From Clostridium sp. 1001271st1 H5 (GTDB taxonomy: Bacteria > Bacillota > Clostridia > Lachnospirales > Lachnospiraceae): DNA of 64,000 nucleotides. This document shows positions 43,427-52,546 of the stretch, piece by piece. Location of the stretch: NCBI RefSeq assembly GCF_005845215.1, contig NZ_SPHO01000001.1, positions 690,621 to 754,620 of the forward strand, written 5' to 3'. The notes beneath the pieces were generated by a model. That model did not search any database. It saw nothing but the letters and a program-made list of their open reading frames with translations, and was not told the DNA's origin. The translations under genes and the position numbers were made by a program. Within the stretch, counting starts at the first letter, position 1, and the number at the start of each line of letters is the position of its first letter.

Positions 43427-44950
43427 ATGAACAGAAGCAGAGCCAGAGCCATAAGAAGAAAATACCATAGAAGGACAAGAGTAACGGTCCGTAAGGCATG
43501 GCTCCTGTCAGCTCTGGCTGCGGCTGTCATAATCTACGGAGCAGCAGCACGAATCAGGGAAAGGGGACGGGAGGCCAAAGGAGCCCAGGTAAGCATAGAA
43601 ACACCGGGCAGCACGGAAATGACAGGAGCTTTGGATTCAGGACGTCTGGGAAACGTATCGGTTGGAAATATAAAGCTGGACGGACTGACCATGGAACAGG
43701 CTGCATCCAAGATAAGGGAGGCATACCGCTGGGATATGAAGGTCCGGGATGGGGAAGAGAGCATTGCCCTGGAAGACCTCACAGGTCCCCAGCTGGATAA
43801 AATACTTGAAACCATAGAACACGCGGATAGGGATAAGCCCCAGAGCTATGAGCTGGATTATGACCGTCTGGAACAGGCATTTGCGGGACAGGCAGCGGAG
43901 CTGGCCCAAAAATGGGACAGGGGGGCGGCGGATTCCCAGATGGAATCCTTTGACAAGGACGCAAAGACCTACCGCTATACCCAGGAACAGTATGGACGCA
44001 GCCTGAAGCAGGAGCAGCTGGTGGAGGAACTGATGGAGGCAGCCAGAAAGGGTGAGTTCCGGACGGAAATCCAGGCGGCCTTTGATTCCATAGCGCCCAA
44101 ACGGACGGCTGCCCAGGCCAGGGACCAGTACAAGGTAATTGGTACCTTTACCACCACCACAACGGATAATAAGAACAGGAACCAGAACATCCGTCTTGCA
44201 TCAGATGCCATAGACGGTGTGGTGTTAAAGCCCGGGGAGGAATTCTCCTTTAACCTGGCCACAGGCAACCGCACCAGCGAAAAGGGCTACCAGCCCGCCG
44301 GTGCCTACAGGAATGGTGTCCTGATAGAGGAACCGGGCGGCGGCGTGTGCCAGGTTTCCACCACGCTGTACCATGCCATCATCAATTCAGGATACAAGAC
44401 AACGGAGCGGAATTTCCACAGCTTTGCGCCCAGTTATATTGATAGGGGACAGGATGCCATGGTTAGTTTTGACGGCTATGCAGGACCCGACCTTAAATTT
44501 GTCAATACCCAGGACACTGCCATTGGCCTTAGGGCGTCCTTTGACGGAAAACAGCTGAAGCTTTCCATTGTCGGTCTGCCCTTGCTGGAAGAGAATGAAC
44601 GCATTTCCATGCGTTCAGAAAAGGTCAGGGACCTGGAACCGCCGGAGCCTGTTTATGAGGAAAACCCGGAACTGGCATACGGGGAAGAGAAGATAGTGGA
44701 GCAGGCCCAGCCGGGCTCGGTCTGGAAATCATACCGCATTCTCACAAAAGACGGTCAGGTGGAGGAAGAAACCTTTCTTTACACCAGTACCTACAAAGCA
44801 AAGCCCGCTAAGATACAGCATAATTCAGCTGCCCTGCCGTCTGCAGGGGACCAGCCCCAGGCAGATGCAGGAGAAAACAATCAGGAAGGACAGACAGCGG
44901 GAACAACGGAAGGAACGGCCGGGGAGGCAATCATTCCGTTTGGCTCATGA
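43427..44950 (+). CDS. VanW-family cell-envelope protein
   Basis: A 507-aa protein anchored by one N-terminal helix (about 24-42), after a very basic start. A peptidoglycan-binding-like region (about 70-215, VGNIKLDGLTMEQAASKI) leads into the VanW domain (about 235-385): FSFNLATGNRTSEKGYQPAG, GGGVCQVSTTLYHAI and ERNFHSFAPSYIDRGQDAMV. A G5-like stretch (about 405-470) and a disordered Gln/Glu/Thr tail follow. VanW proteins lie in some vancomycin-resistance clusters, but the activity is unknown and no van genes are nearby. It begins 4 bp after the CcdA fusion, so the two are co-translated. Confidence 0.88.
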   Translation: MNRSRARAIRRKYHRRTRVTVRKAWLLSALAAAVIIYGAAARIRERGREAKGAQVSIETPGSTEMTGALDSGRLGNVSVGNIKLDGLTMEQAASKIREAYRWDMKVRDGEESIALEDLTGPQLDKILETIEHADRDKPQSYELDYDRLEQAFAGQAAELAQKWDRGAADSQMESFDKDAKTYRYTQEQYGRSLKQEQLVEELMEAARKGEFRTEIQAAFDSIAPKRTAAQARDQYKVIGTFTTTTTDNKNRNQNIRLASDAIDGVVLKPGEEFSFNLATGNRTSEKGYQPAGAYRNGVLIEEPGGGVCQVSTTLYHAIINSGYKTTERNFHSFAPSYIDRGQDAMVSFDGYAGPDLKFVNTQDTAIGLRASFDGKQLKLSIVGLPLLEENERISMRSEKVRDLEPPEPVYEENPELAYGEEKIVEQAQPGSVWKSYRILTKDGQVEEETFLYTSTYKAKPAKIQHNSAALPSAGDQPQADAGENNQEGQTAGTTEGTAGEAIIPFGS

Positions 44951-44970
44951 TTGGGTCTGGTCAGCGGGAG

Positions 44971-44997
44971 TTGACGCTGCACAGGCTGTGATATAAT
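44971..44997 (+). promoter_or_regulatory. Possible promoter of the Rrf2 gene
   Basis: TTGACG (44971-44976) and TATAAT (44992-44997) with a short 15-bp spacer; the -10 is extended (TGATATAAT). Confidence 0.45.
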
Positions 44998-45097
44998 GTA
45001 TGATATGAAAAAACAAGTGCATTTTCCTGTGAAAAATGGTATGATTTAGGGTAAGACAGCAGCAGGCTGTTACAGGTAGGAAAGGGGAATCGGAAAA

Positions 45098-45535
45098 GTG
45101 ACAAGTGAATTTACCATTGCGGTGCATGCGCTGGTTTTTTTGAATCACAAGGGGACTGTGTATTCCAGCGAAGGACTTGCAGAGAATGTCTGTACCAATG
45201 CTGCCAGGATACGTAAGGTCATGGCAAAGCTTAAGAAGGCGGACCTTGTGAAGACAAAGGAAGGGGTGGACGGCGGTTATCTGTTCCACCGTGACAGCAG
45301 GGACGTGAATCTGTCCATGGTGGCTGAGGCCCTGGATACGCCCTTTGTGGCTGCTTCCTGGAAAAGCGGCAATCCTCACATGGCCTGTCTCATATCGTCA
45401 GGCATGGCAGGAATTATGGATGAGCTCTATGGAGAGCTGAACCAGTGCTGTCAGGCATATTTAGAGAAAGTGACCATTGCTGATTTGGACAGTAAGATTT
45501 TCACCGGTACACAAAGGGCTGAAACGGCCGTATAA
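45098..45535 (+). CDS. Rrf2-family transcriptional regulator
   Basis: A 145-aa winged-helix regulator with a GTG start; AGGAAAGGGG lies upstream. The N-terminal helix-turn-helix reads SEFTIAVHALVFLNHKG...SSEGLAENVCTNAARIRKVMAKLKKADLVKTKEG, with the wing GGYLFHR. It resembles the YwnA/YwgB type: the Cys triad of the iron-sulfur sensors IscR and NsrR is not arranged normally, though C118-C119 (QCC) and one further Cys could act as thiol sensors. A redox-stress role, perhaps on the nearby rclA-ccdA genes, is possible but inferred. Confidence 0.85.
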   Translation: MTSEFTIAVHALVFLNHKGTVYSSEGLAENVCTNAARIRKVMAKLKKADLVKTKEGVDGGYLFHRDSRDVNLSMVAEALDTPFVAASWKSGNPHMACLISSGMAGIMDELYGELNQCCQAYLEKVTIADLDSKIFTGTQRAETAV

Positions 45536-45578
45536 AGACAAAGGATTACCCCTGAGCGTGTTTGAAAATTCATTCCCG

Positions 45579-45668
45579 GCGTTTCCCACAAAGTGGGACG
45601 CACAGCTGGCGGAACGCAATTTTCTGACACGCTTTCGTGAGTCACACCGGCCGAGGCCGGTTTTTTGC
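45579..45668 (+). promoter_or_regulatory. Structured region with terminator between rrf2 and cls
   Basis: Two hairpins lie in the 173-bp gap. The first (45579-45601) pairs GCGT/ACGC and CCCAC/GTGGG around an AAA loop with a TT bulge. The second (45646-45661) pairs ACCGGC/GCCGGT and is followed by TTTTTT, a terminator about 40 bp before cls. The arrangement would suit a leader or attenuator, or simply the end of the rrf2 transcript. No promoter for cls was identified after it. Confidence 0.55.
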
Positions 45669-45708
45669 CAGGGGTTTTTAAGCGACGCGAGAGGAGAAAA
45701 GGGACAGG

Positions 45709-47259
45709 ATGAAGAAACTAAGGGGATTATTCCGGATTATATTTGGAAGGACGGCCTTTGTGGTTCTGTTCATGGCCATACAGGTGGGAATTCTGTTTGG
45801 AGCCTTCCGGTGGCTGGAAGAGTACATGCACATTGTATACGCCATATCCATCCTTCTGAGTGCGGCTGTCATCATCTATATTTTCAATGAACCCATTAAC
45901 TCCAGCTTTAAGCTGGCCTGGATTGTGCCGGTTCTGGTGATTCCGGTGTTTGGCGTCCTGCTGTACATCTTTGTGCAGATGCAGTTCCAGACAAAGCTTC
46001 TGGCCCGCCGCCTGAAGAAAACCATAGGGGACACAGCTCCCTATCTCAGGCAGGATGAGGCGGTCCAGGAGCGAATCAGGGAGGCCAGCAAGAGAAGCAG
46101 CCACCTCATTGACTACATGAAGGACCATGCAGGGTATCCCGCCTACGGCAACACCCATGTGGAATACTTTCCTCTGGGAGAGGATAAGTTTGAGGCGCTC
46201 ATGAGGGAGCTTAAGGGGGCCCGGCACTTTATTTTCATGGAATATTTTATTGTGGAGCGGGGATACATGTGGGACAGTATCCTGGAGGTGCTGGAGGAGA
46301 AGGTTAGGGAGGGAGTGGAGGTCAGGGTCATGTATGACGGTATGTGCTGCCTTATGCTCCTGCCGTACCATTATCCCAGGGTGCTGGAGAAAAAGGGCAT
46401 CCGCTGCAAGATGTTCTCGCCCATTAAGCCCACCTTATCTACCTATCAGAATAACAGGGACCACAGGAAGATTGTGGTCATAGACGGACATACGGCCTTT
46501 ACAGGCGGAGTGAACCTGGCGGACGAGTACATTAACCGCAAGGTGCGGTTCGGTCACTGGAAGGATACGGCCATCATGCTGAAGGGAGATGCGGTTCAGA
46601 GCTTTACCATGATGTTTCTGCAGATGTGGAACGTGACGGAAAAACAGCCGGAGAATTATGGGAAATACGCTGTTCCCGCAGACTATGAGCATCCCCTGGC
46701 CGCGGACCATTCCGGCTTTGTGCTGCCCTATGGGGACAGTCCCATGGACCGTGAGCAGGTGGGAGAGCGGGTCTATCTGGATATCCTGAACCAGGCCAGG
46801 AATTATGTCCATATTATGACGCCCTACCTGATTCTGGACGATGAGATGGTCAATGCCCTGAGTTATGCTGCCAAGCGGGGCATTGACGTAAAGCTGATTA
46901 TGCCCCATATACCGGATAAGAAGTATGCCTACATGCTGGCCAGGACCTATTATCCCGATTTGACGCGGGCCGGCGTGAAAATCTACGAATACACCCCGGG
47001 ATTTGTCCATGCAAAGGTATTTGTCAGCGATGATGAGAAGGCGGTGGTTGGCACCATTAATCTGGATTTCAGAAGCCTGTACCTGCATTTTGAATGCGCG
47101 GCCTACATTTACCGGAATCCGGTGGTTTTTGACGTGGAGCGGGATTTCGAGGAAACACTTAAAAAATGCAGTCTTATCACCATGGAGGACTGCAAAAATT
47201 ACAGTTGGATGGGGAAGAAGCTGGGACGTCTTATGCGCCTTATTGCCCCGTTAATGTAG
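45709..47259 (+). CDS. cls: Cardiolipin synthase
   Basis: A 516-aa phospholipase-D-superfamily enzyme that joins two phosphatidylglycerols to give cardiolipin. Two or three N-terminal helices (about 12-35, 42-60, 70-90) precede two HKD motifs: H252-K254-D259 (DHRKIVVIDG) and H434-K436-D441 (VHAKVFVSDD), each followed by a G-G/T and N motif (TGGVNLAD, GTINLDFRS). Length fits bacterial ClsA proteins (about 480-510). GAGAGGAG precedes the ATG. Confidence 0.94.
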   Translation: MKKLRGLFRIIFGRTAFVVLFMAIQVGILFGAFRWLEEYMHIVYAISILLSAAVIIYIFNEPINSSFKLAWIVPVLVIPVFGVLLYIFVQMQFQTKLLARRLKKTIGDTAPYLRQDEAVQERIREASKRSSHLIDYMKDHAGYPAYGNTHVEYFPLGEDKFEALMRELKGARHFIFMEYFIVERGYMWDSILEVLEEKVREGVEVRVMYDGMCCLMLLPYHYPRVLEKKGIRCKMFSPIKPTLSTYQNNRDHRKIVVIDGHTAFTGGVNLADEYINRKVRFGHWKDTAIMLKGDAVQSFTMMFLQMWNVTEKQPENYGKYAVPADYEHPLAADHSGFVLPYGDSPMDREQVGERVYLDILNQARNYVHIMTPYLILDDEMVNALSYAAKRGIDVKLIMPHIPDKKYAYMLARTYYPDLTRAGVKIYEYTPGFVHAKVFVSDDEKAVVGTINLDFRSLYLHFECAAYIYRNPVVFDVERDFEETLKKCSLITMEDCKNYSWMGKKLGRLMRLIAPLM

Positions 47260-47309
47260 TTGTCAATGACGAAAACCAGAAAATATGTCTGTGGAAAGCC
47301 GGAATTCAT

Positions 47310-47333
47310 CTGTGCGTTCACAGGCATTTTTTA
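47310..47333 (+). terminator. Possible terminator after cls
   Basis: CTGTG/CACAG (5 bp) with a CGTT loop, then GCATTTTTT, 50 bp after the cls stop. The stem is short. Confidence 0.45.
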
Positions 47334-47432
47334 GTTGCTGATTTTGTTCCCTTATCACAAAATGAACACATTACTGTGATAGAGTATTAAAAAATAAAGG
47401 ATAACACCATTGATTTGAGAGGAGCAAAAGCA

Positions 47433-48599
47433 ATGAAAAGACCATATGCAGCCTGCCGTTACATATGCGGTTCCCTGGCAGCTGTTACTGCAGTGACCTC
47501 AGCTCTGCCTATGACCGTTATGGCCAATACATCATCCGCAAACTTTGATATGAGAAAACAGGTGGTGAACCTGACCGGCATTCTGAATGTGACGGACTAC
47601 ACGGGACAGGTGACCCGAGGTGATTTTGCCAGGATGCTGGTAAATGCCTCCAGCTACCGGGAAAACCTTCCTGCCTCCAGCGTGTCCGTATTTGCGGATG
47701 TGCCGGGCACCCATCCGGATGCCGTCTATATCCGCATAGCGGCGTCCCAGGGCTGGATGACCGGTTTCCTGGGAGGGCTCTTTAAGCCGGAGGAATACAT
47801 TACATATAAGGACGCGGTGAAGGCATTGCTGACCATGCTGGGCTATTCAGACGAGGATTTCACCGGAGACCTGGCATCCTCGCGCATTTCCAGATTCAAC
47901 TATCTGGAACTGAACGAGGAGGTGAACCGCCAGCCGGAGGAAGTGCTGAACCAGACAGACTGCATGAACATATTCTACAACCTGCTGAAGACTAAGAAAA
48001 AGGGCAGCAGCGAGATATACGGGACTGTTCTGGACTGCGAGCTTAACTCTGACGGGGAAATCAATCCCATTACCATCCTGGATGATGAGCGCAAGGGACC
48101 CATCCTGGTGCGCAAGGGCTTCAGCGTAATTCAGTCCGTGCCCTTCGGTTCGGAAAACGCCAATGTGTTTTTAAACGGAACAGCCAGCACACTGGAGGCA
48201 GTGAAGACATCCCAGCAGGATGCAGGCTTTGCCGTTGTCTACTACAATGTAAAGTCCAGGACCATATGGGCCTACACCACCAGGGGGTGGGATGACGATG
48301 ACCTGGAGGGCAACAACGCCTATGTGCTGTTAAAGGGCGAGGTTAAGAACATTTATTATAAGTCCACGGACGTGATGACCCCCACATCCATCCGCCTGGA
48401 GATTGATGACGACAATTCGGACGGTGATTTTGGGGAGGATGGAATTGACGAGGACGGATATCTCACCATCAGCCTGAATTCCTCGGAGCTTCAATACCTG
48501 TTTTCCATCTATGGCAGCATAGAGGTAGGAGACGAAGTGGTCATGGTATGCAATAAGAGCGGCAGCAGCTACACAGCAGTTGACGCCATAGAATATTAA
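47433..48599 (+). CDS. Secreted SLH-domain-like surface protein
   Basis: A 388-aa exported protein with a signal peptide (basic start, hydrophobic core to VMANTSSA, cleavage near residue 33). The N-terminal half resembles S-layer homology repeats: TRGDFARMLVNASSYREN, VFADVPGTHPDAVYIRIAASQGWMTGF and FKPEEYITYKDAVKALLTMLGY. The C-terminal half is unrecognised and includes an acidic run near residues 325-345 (DDDNSDGDFGEDGIDEDGY) resembling calcium-binding loops. AGAGGAG sets the ATG. It precedes the MacA-like adaptor by 14 bp, so it may be a wall-anchored part of that exporter. Confidence 0.8.
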   Translation: MKRPYAACRYICGSLAAVTAVTSALPMTVMANTSSANFDMRKQVVNLTGILNVTDYTGQVTRGDFARMLVNASSYRENLPASSVSVFADVPGTHPDAVYIRIAASQGWMTGFLGGLFKPEEYITYKDAVKALLTMLGYSDEDFTGDLASSRISRFNYLELNEEVNRQPEEVLNQTDCMNIFYNLLKTKKKGSSEIYGTVLDCELNSDGEINPITILDDERKGPILVRKGFSVIQSVPFGSENANVFLNGTASTLEAVKTSQQDAGFAVVYYNVKSRTIWAYTTRGWDDDDLEGNNAYVLLKGEVKNIYYKSTDVMTPTSIRLEIDDDNSDGDFGEDGIDEDGYLTISLNSSELQYLFSIYGSIEVGDEVVMVCNKSGSSYTAVDAIEY

Positions 48600-48613
48600 G
48601 GGTGAGGTGCGGT

Positions 48614-50428
48614 ATGGAAGAGAAGAAGAAAGGCATCCTGCGCTTTTTAAAGCCCTCTCCGGGCAAAATTCAGAAAGATACAGCGCCTGGAGCCGCTGCC
48701 CAGGTAAGGAAGGGCGGAAACGGAAAGAAAAAATGGGTAAAGCCCGTTGTGTTCCTGCTGATACTGGGAGCCGGGGCCGCCGGGGCCATGACCTTAAGAG
48801 GCATGAAGGCAAAGGCAGCCACTGCCCAGGCACAGTCCCATAATACGGCTGCGGTGGAACGCAGGGATATTACCTCGGAACTGTCCTCATCGGGAACCCT
48901 TAAGGCCAAAGACACATACAGCATTACTTCCATGGTGGAAGGAGAGGTATTGTCCGCTGGCTTTGAAGAGGGAGACCAGGTGGAGAAGGACCAGGTGCTC
49001 TATGAAATTGACAAGTCCAGCATGGAGTCCCAGCTGACCAGCTCAGTTAATTCCCTGGCCAGGTCCCAGTCCTCCTATGAGGATGCCCTGGAAGATTATA
49101 ATGACGCCCTGAGTGATTACAGCGGAAACACATACAAAGCCACCGACACAGGATATATCAAGGAACTGTATATCAGCCCCGGGGATAAGGTGAGCGGCAA
49201 CACCAAGCTGGCTGACGTTTACAGCGATGACGTGATGGAAATAAGAATCCCTTTTTTATCCGGGGAAGCAGCTGTTATAGGAGCCGGAATGCCTGCGGCA
49301 GTCACCCTGACGGATACGGGGGAACAGGCGGCGGGAACGGTTAAGGCAGTGGCAAACCAGGAAACCGTCCTGACAGGCGGACGGCTGGTGCGGGTGGTTA
49401 CCATACTGGTTCCGAACCCCGGAGGTTTGACCACATCCATGAAAGCCACGGCCAGGATTGGGGAATTTACAGGCAGTGAGGATGGGGTGTTTGAGGCATC
49501 AGTGGACACTACCATGAATGCCGACCTGTCAGCCAGCGTGGAGGTGGAATCACTTCTGGTAAATGTAGGCGACTATGTTACCAGGGGAACACCTGTATTT
49601 AAGATGACAGATAAATCAGCGGATAAACTGATTCAGAATTACAAGGATGCGCTGGACAAGGCGGAGGAGAGCGTGGAGTCGGCCCAGAACAAGTTGGACA
49701 GCACCCAGGACAGCTATGATAATTACACCATAAAGGCGCCTATCTCCGGTCAGGTTATTACAAAGAATTTTAAGGTGGGAGACAATATAACCAAGAACAG
49801 CTCCAGCACCACAGTATTGGCCACCATTTATGATTTGTCCAGCCTGACATTTGAGATGTCCATAGATGAGCTGGATATCAAGAAGGTAAAGGTGGGCCAG
49901 AAGGTGGAGGTTGCGGCCGACGCTTTTGAGGGTCAGACATTTTCAGGCACAGTGACCAATGTAAGCCTGGAGAGCACCTACTCCAACGGGGTAAGCACCT
50001 ATCCGGTGACCGTTACCCTGGATGACATGGGGGATTTGCTGCCCGGTATGAATGTGGACGGGGTCATAACCCTGGAGGAAGCGGATAATGTGCTGGCCAT
50101 ACCGGTGGATGCGCTGATGAGAGGCAACCAGGTCTATGTGAAGGACGACACAGTGACTGAACAGCAGGGACCTGTGCCTGCCGGATTCCGTTCCGTCAAG
50201 GTGGAGACAGGTCTGGCAAGCGATACATATGTGGAAATCATAAGCGGCCTTTCGGAAGGCGACGTGGTATATGTGTCTGAATCCAGCAAAAACAGCACCA
50301 GCAGCGTCATGATGATGATGGACGGCGGCATGGGCGGTCCGCCCGGCGGAGGCGGAAACATGGGCGGCGGAAACCGCAGCGGGTCCGGCGGGGGAGGAAA
50401 CCGCGGAGGGACCGGAGGAAACCGTTAG
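48614..50428 (+). CDS. MacA/HlyD-type membrane fusion (adaptor) protein
   Basis: A 604-aa efflux adaptor with a basic cytosolic start, one helix (about 42-60) and an extracytoplasmic body. It has two lipoyl-like halves (AVERRDITSELSSSGTLKAKD; TIKAPISGQVITKNFKVGD), a helical hairpin (about 330-370, KDALDKAEESVESAQNKLDSTQDSYDN), beta-barrel and membrane-proximal domains. The C-terminal 45 residues are rich in Gly, Met, Asn and Arg, beginning with four Mets. The start is ATG 48614, although an in-frame GTG lies 12 bp upstream. It works with the ABC ATPase and permease encoded next. Confidence 0.87.
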   Translation: MEEKKKGILRFLKPSPGKIQKDTAPGAAAQVRKGGNGKKKWVKPVVFLLILGAGAAGAMTLRGMKAKAATAQAQSHNTAAVERRDITSELSSSGTLKAKDTYSITSMVEGEVLSAGFEEGDQVEKDQVLYEIDKSSMESQLTSSVNSLARSQSSYEDALEDYNDALSDYSGNTYKATDTGYIKELYISPGDKVSGNTKLADVYSDDVMEIRIPFLSGEAAVIGAGMPAAVTLTDTGEQAAGTVKAVANQETVLTGGRLVRVVTILVPNPGGLTTSMKATARIGEFTGSEDGVFEASVDTTMNADLSASVEVESLLVNVGDYVTRGTPVFKMTDKSADKLIQNYKDALDKAEESVESAQNKLDSTQDSYDNYTIKAPISGQVITKNFKVGDNITKNSSSTTVLATIYDLSSLTFEMSIDELDIKKVKVGQKVEVAADAFEGQTFSGTVTNVSLESTYSNGVSTYPVTVTLDDMGDLLPGMNVDGVITLEEADNVLAIPVDALMRGNQVYVKDDTVTEQQGPVPAGFRSVKVETGLASDTYVEIISGLSEGDVVYVSESSKNSTSSVMMMMDGGMGGPPGGGGNMGGGNRSGSGGGGNRGGTGGNR

Positions 50429-50460
50429 ACCGGGCAGGTAACCGTCAGGCGGAGAAAACG

Positions 50461-50472
50461 TTACGTACGTAA
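50461..50472 (+). repeat. 12-bp perfect palindrome between adaptor and ATPase genes
   Basis: TTACGTACGTAA is its own reverse complement. It lies 32 bp after the adaptor stop and 48 bp before the ATPase start. Confidence 0.6.
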
Positions 50473-50520
50473 GTCCGGCCTGAATGGGACGTGAACAGGA
50501 CAGAGAGGAATTGGTGGCAG

Positions 50521-51243
50521 ATGGACAAAACCAGTCAGGAAGAGGCTCTCATTGAGCTGAGACATATCCATAAGATATATTATCTTGGAGGGGAAGAGGT
50601 GCGGGCCAACGACGATATCAACCTGAAGATAGACCGGGGCGAGTTTGTGGCCATTGTAGGCAAGTCGGGAAGCGGCAAGTCCACCCTCATGAACATCATA
50701 GGAGCTCTGGATGTGCCCACGGACGGCGAATATCTTCTGGGAGGCGAGGATGTGGGAATCATGGATGACAAACAGCTGGCGCGCATCCGCAACAGGATGA
50801 TTGGTTTTATTTTTCAGCAGTACAACCTGCTGCCCAAGCTTAACATACTGGAGAATGTGGAGCTTCCTCTTCTGTATGCAGGGGTGGGGAATGCAGAGCG
50901 CAGGGAACGTGCCATGGCTTCCCTGGAAAAAGTAGGGCTGACGGAAAAATGGAAGAACATGCCCAACCAGCTCTCCGGCGGCCAGCAGCAGAGAGTGTCC
51001 ATTGCCAGGGCCCTGGCCGGAAATCCTTCCCTGATACTTGCTGACGAACCAACCGGAGCCCTGGATTCCAAGACCAGCCGTGATGTGCTGGGATTCCTCA
51101 AACAGCTCAATGAGGAGGGAAACACCATTGTGATGATTACCCATGATAATGCCATTGCCATGGAAGCCAGGCGGGTGGTCAGGATAAAGGATGGGCAGAT
51201 TAATTTTGACGGAGATGTAAAAGACTATGCTGCAATCATTTAA
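50521..51243 (+). CDS. MacB/LolD-type ABC transporter ATPase
   Basis: A 240-aa ATPase: Walker A GKSGSGKS (47-54), Q-loop FIFQQYNLLP, signature LSGGQQQRVS, Walker B LILADEPTGALD and switch His in MITHDN. The family (MacB, LolD, FtsE) drives export of peptides, antibiotics or lipoproteins together with an FtsX-type permease. The start at 50521 gives the normal N-terminus; an in-frame GTG at 50491 is less likely. It overlaps the permease gene by 17 bp. Confidence 0.92.
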   Translation: MDKTSQEEALIELRHIHKIYYLGGEEVRANDDINLKIDRGEFVAIVGKSGSGKSTLMNIIGALDVPTDGEYLLGGEDVGIMDDKQLARIRNRMIGFIFQQYNLLPKLNILENVELPLLYAGVGNAERRERAMASLEKVGLTEKWKNMPNQLSGGQQQRVSIARALAGNPSLILADEPTGALDSKTSRDVLGFLKQLNEEGNTIVMITHDNAIAMEARRVVRIKDGQINFDGDVKDYAAII

Positions 51244-52405
51244 GCTGGCCCTGAAAAGCATTTGGGGCAACAAGATGCGTTCATTCCTGACCATGCTGGG
51301 AATCATCATCGGCGTGGCCGCGGTTATCATACTGGTAAGTCTGGTCAACGGATATATGGGCAGCGTGGTGGAAAGCTTTGCCAGTATGGGAGTGAACCAG
51401 ATTAATGTAAATGTAACCAACCTGGCCTCCCGCTCCCTGGATGTGGACCGGATGTATGCATTTTATGAGGAACATACAGACCTGTTCGGGGAACTGAGTC
51501 CCAATGTGACGTTGTCCTCCACCATCAAATACGGGGATGAATCCATGACATCCACATCCGTGGCGGGCCGCAGTGAACAGTATCTGGAAATCAAGTCCTA
51601 TGACCTGGAGACGGGCAGGAACATCGCCTATTCGGATATTGTCTCCCGGCAAAAGGTGTGCGTCATAGGCGCGTATGTGGCAAATGAGCTTTACGGCAGT
51701 GCGCAGAACGCCATTGGGCAGACCCTTAAGATAGACGGCTACGCCTTTAAAATCATAGGTGTGGCGGAGGCACAGGACGAGGATAACATGGAGGACGGGG
51801 GAACCGATGATTTTGTGTGGATTCCCTACAGCGTGGCTGTGAAGATGTCCAGAAATGCAAACATTAACAACTACACATTCACGGCTCTTGACACCAATAA
51901 GGCGGACCAGTGCACTGCGGTTATCAAGAATTTCCTGTACGAAACCTTTAAGGATGAGGACCTGTACCGTGTGACGGCCATGAGTGAGATGCTGGATTCC
52001 CTGAATGAGCAGATTGCCATGATGAGCGGCATGTTAGGCGGTATAGCGGGCATTTCCCTGCTGGTGGCTGGTGTGGGCGTCATGAACATCATGCTGGTAT
52101 CAGTGACGGAACGGACAAGGGAAATCGGCATCCGCAAATCCCTGGGGGCGGATAAGGGAACTATTATGCGGCAGTTTGTTATTGAGGCGGCGGTGACCAG
52201 TTCCATGGGAGGCGTTATCGGAATCCTGGTGGGCTGTGTTGCCACCACCGTGGTGGGAGCTGCCGTGGGAGTGTCGGCCACCCCCACCTTATCAGCCGTT
52301 ATCATATCCTTCAGCGTATCCGTTGGAATCGGGCTGCTGTTCGGATATATGCCGGCCAGCCGCGCGGCTAATCTGAACCCAATAGACGCACTGAGAAGCG
52401 AATGA
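51227..52405 (+). CDS. MacB-type ABC transporter permease (FtsX family)
   Basis: A 392-aa permease with the MacB layout. One N-terminal helix (about 17-38) is preceded by KSIWGNKMRSFLTMLGIIIG, a large extracytoplasmic domain (about 40-265) follows, and three C-terminal helices come last (about 270-295, 320-345, 355-380). These include the conserved VTERTREIGIRKSLGADKGTIMRQF coupling region. It completes an adaptor-ATPase-permease set without an outer-membrane channel, as is normal in Gram-positive bacteria. The substrate is unknown: antimicrobial peptides, lipids or a surface component. Confidence 0.92.
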   Translation: MLQSFKLALKSIWGNKMRSFLTMLGIIIGVAAVIILVSLVNGYMGSVVESFASMGVNQINVNVTNLASRSLDVDRMYAFYEEHTDLFGELSPNVTLSSTIKYGDESMTSTSVAGRSEQYLEIKSYDLETGRNIAYSDIVSRQKVCVIGAYVANELYGSAQNAIGQTLKIDGYAFKIIGVAEAQDEDNMEDGGTDDFVWIPYSVAVKMSRNANINNYTFTALDTNKADQCTAVIKNFLYETFKDEDLYRVTAMSEMLDSLNEQIAMMSGMLGGIAGISLLVAGVGVMNIMLVSVTERTREIGIRKSLGADKGTIMRQFVIEAAVTSSMGGVIGILVGCVATTVVGAAVGVSATPTLSAVIISFSVSVGIGLLFGYMPASRAANLNPIDALRSE

Positions 52406-52409
52406 TGAA

Positions 52410-52442
52410 CAGCTGCCGGGACTGAATCCGGCAGCTGCTTTT
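52410..52442 (+). terminator. Terminator of the MacAB-type operon
   Basis: CAGCTGCCGG/CCGGCAGCTG (10-bp stem) with an 8-nt loop and CTTTT tail, 4 bp after the permease stop. Confidence 0.9.
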
Positions 52443-52472
52443 GTATTAGATTGGAAACATGGCGGAAAACAA

Positions 52473-52501
52473 TTGATATGGGGCCGTCCTTTCGCTATAT
52501 T
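52473..52501 (+). promoter_or_regulatory. Promoter of the SulP gene
   Basis: TTGATA (52473-52478), a 17-bp spacer and TATATT (52496-52501). Transcription from about 52508 means that translation starts at ATG 52547 and not at the earlier in-frame start near 52451. Confidence 0.75.
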
Positions 52502-52546
52502 AAAAAAGTATTAACATTTTATAAACACGAAAAGGATAAAGTTAAA

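Noticed and set aside
43427..44950. Vancomycin-resistance cluster
   Set aside because: Only a VanW-domain protein is present; no vanA/B ligase, vanH or vanX nearby.
45571..45668. c-di-GMP (GEMM) riboswitch
   Set aside because: Only a short GGGACGCA-type stretch matches; the tetraloop-receptor half and the closing stem are missing. Kept only as a structured region.
47353..47381. TATCACA...TGTGATA dyad before the SLH-like gene
   Set aside because: Seven-bp arms with a 15-bp gap in AT-rich sequence and no clear promoter beside them; could be chance.
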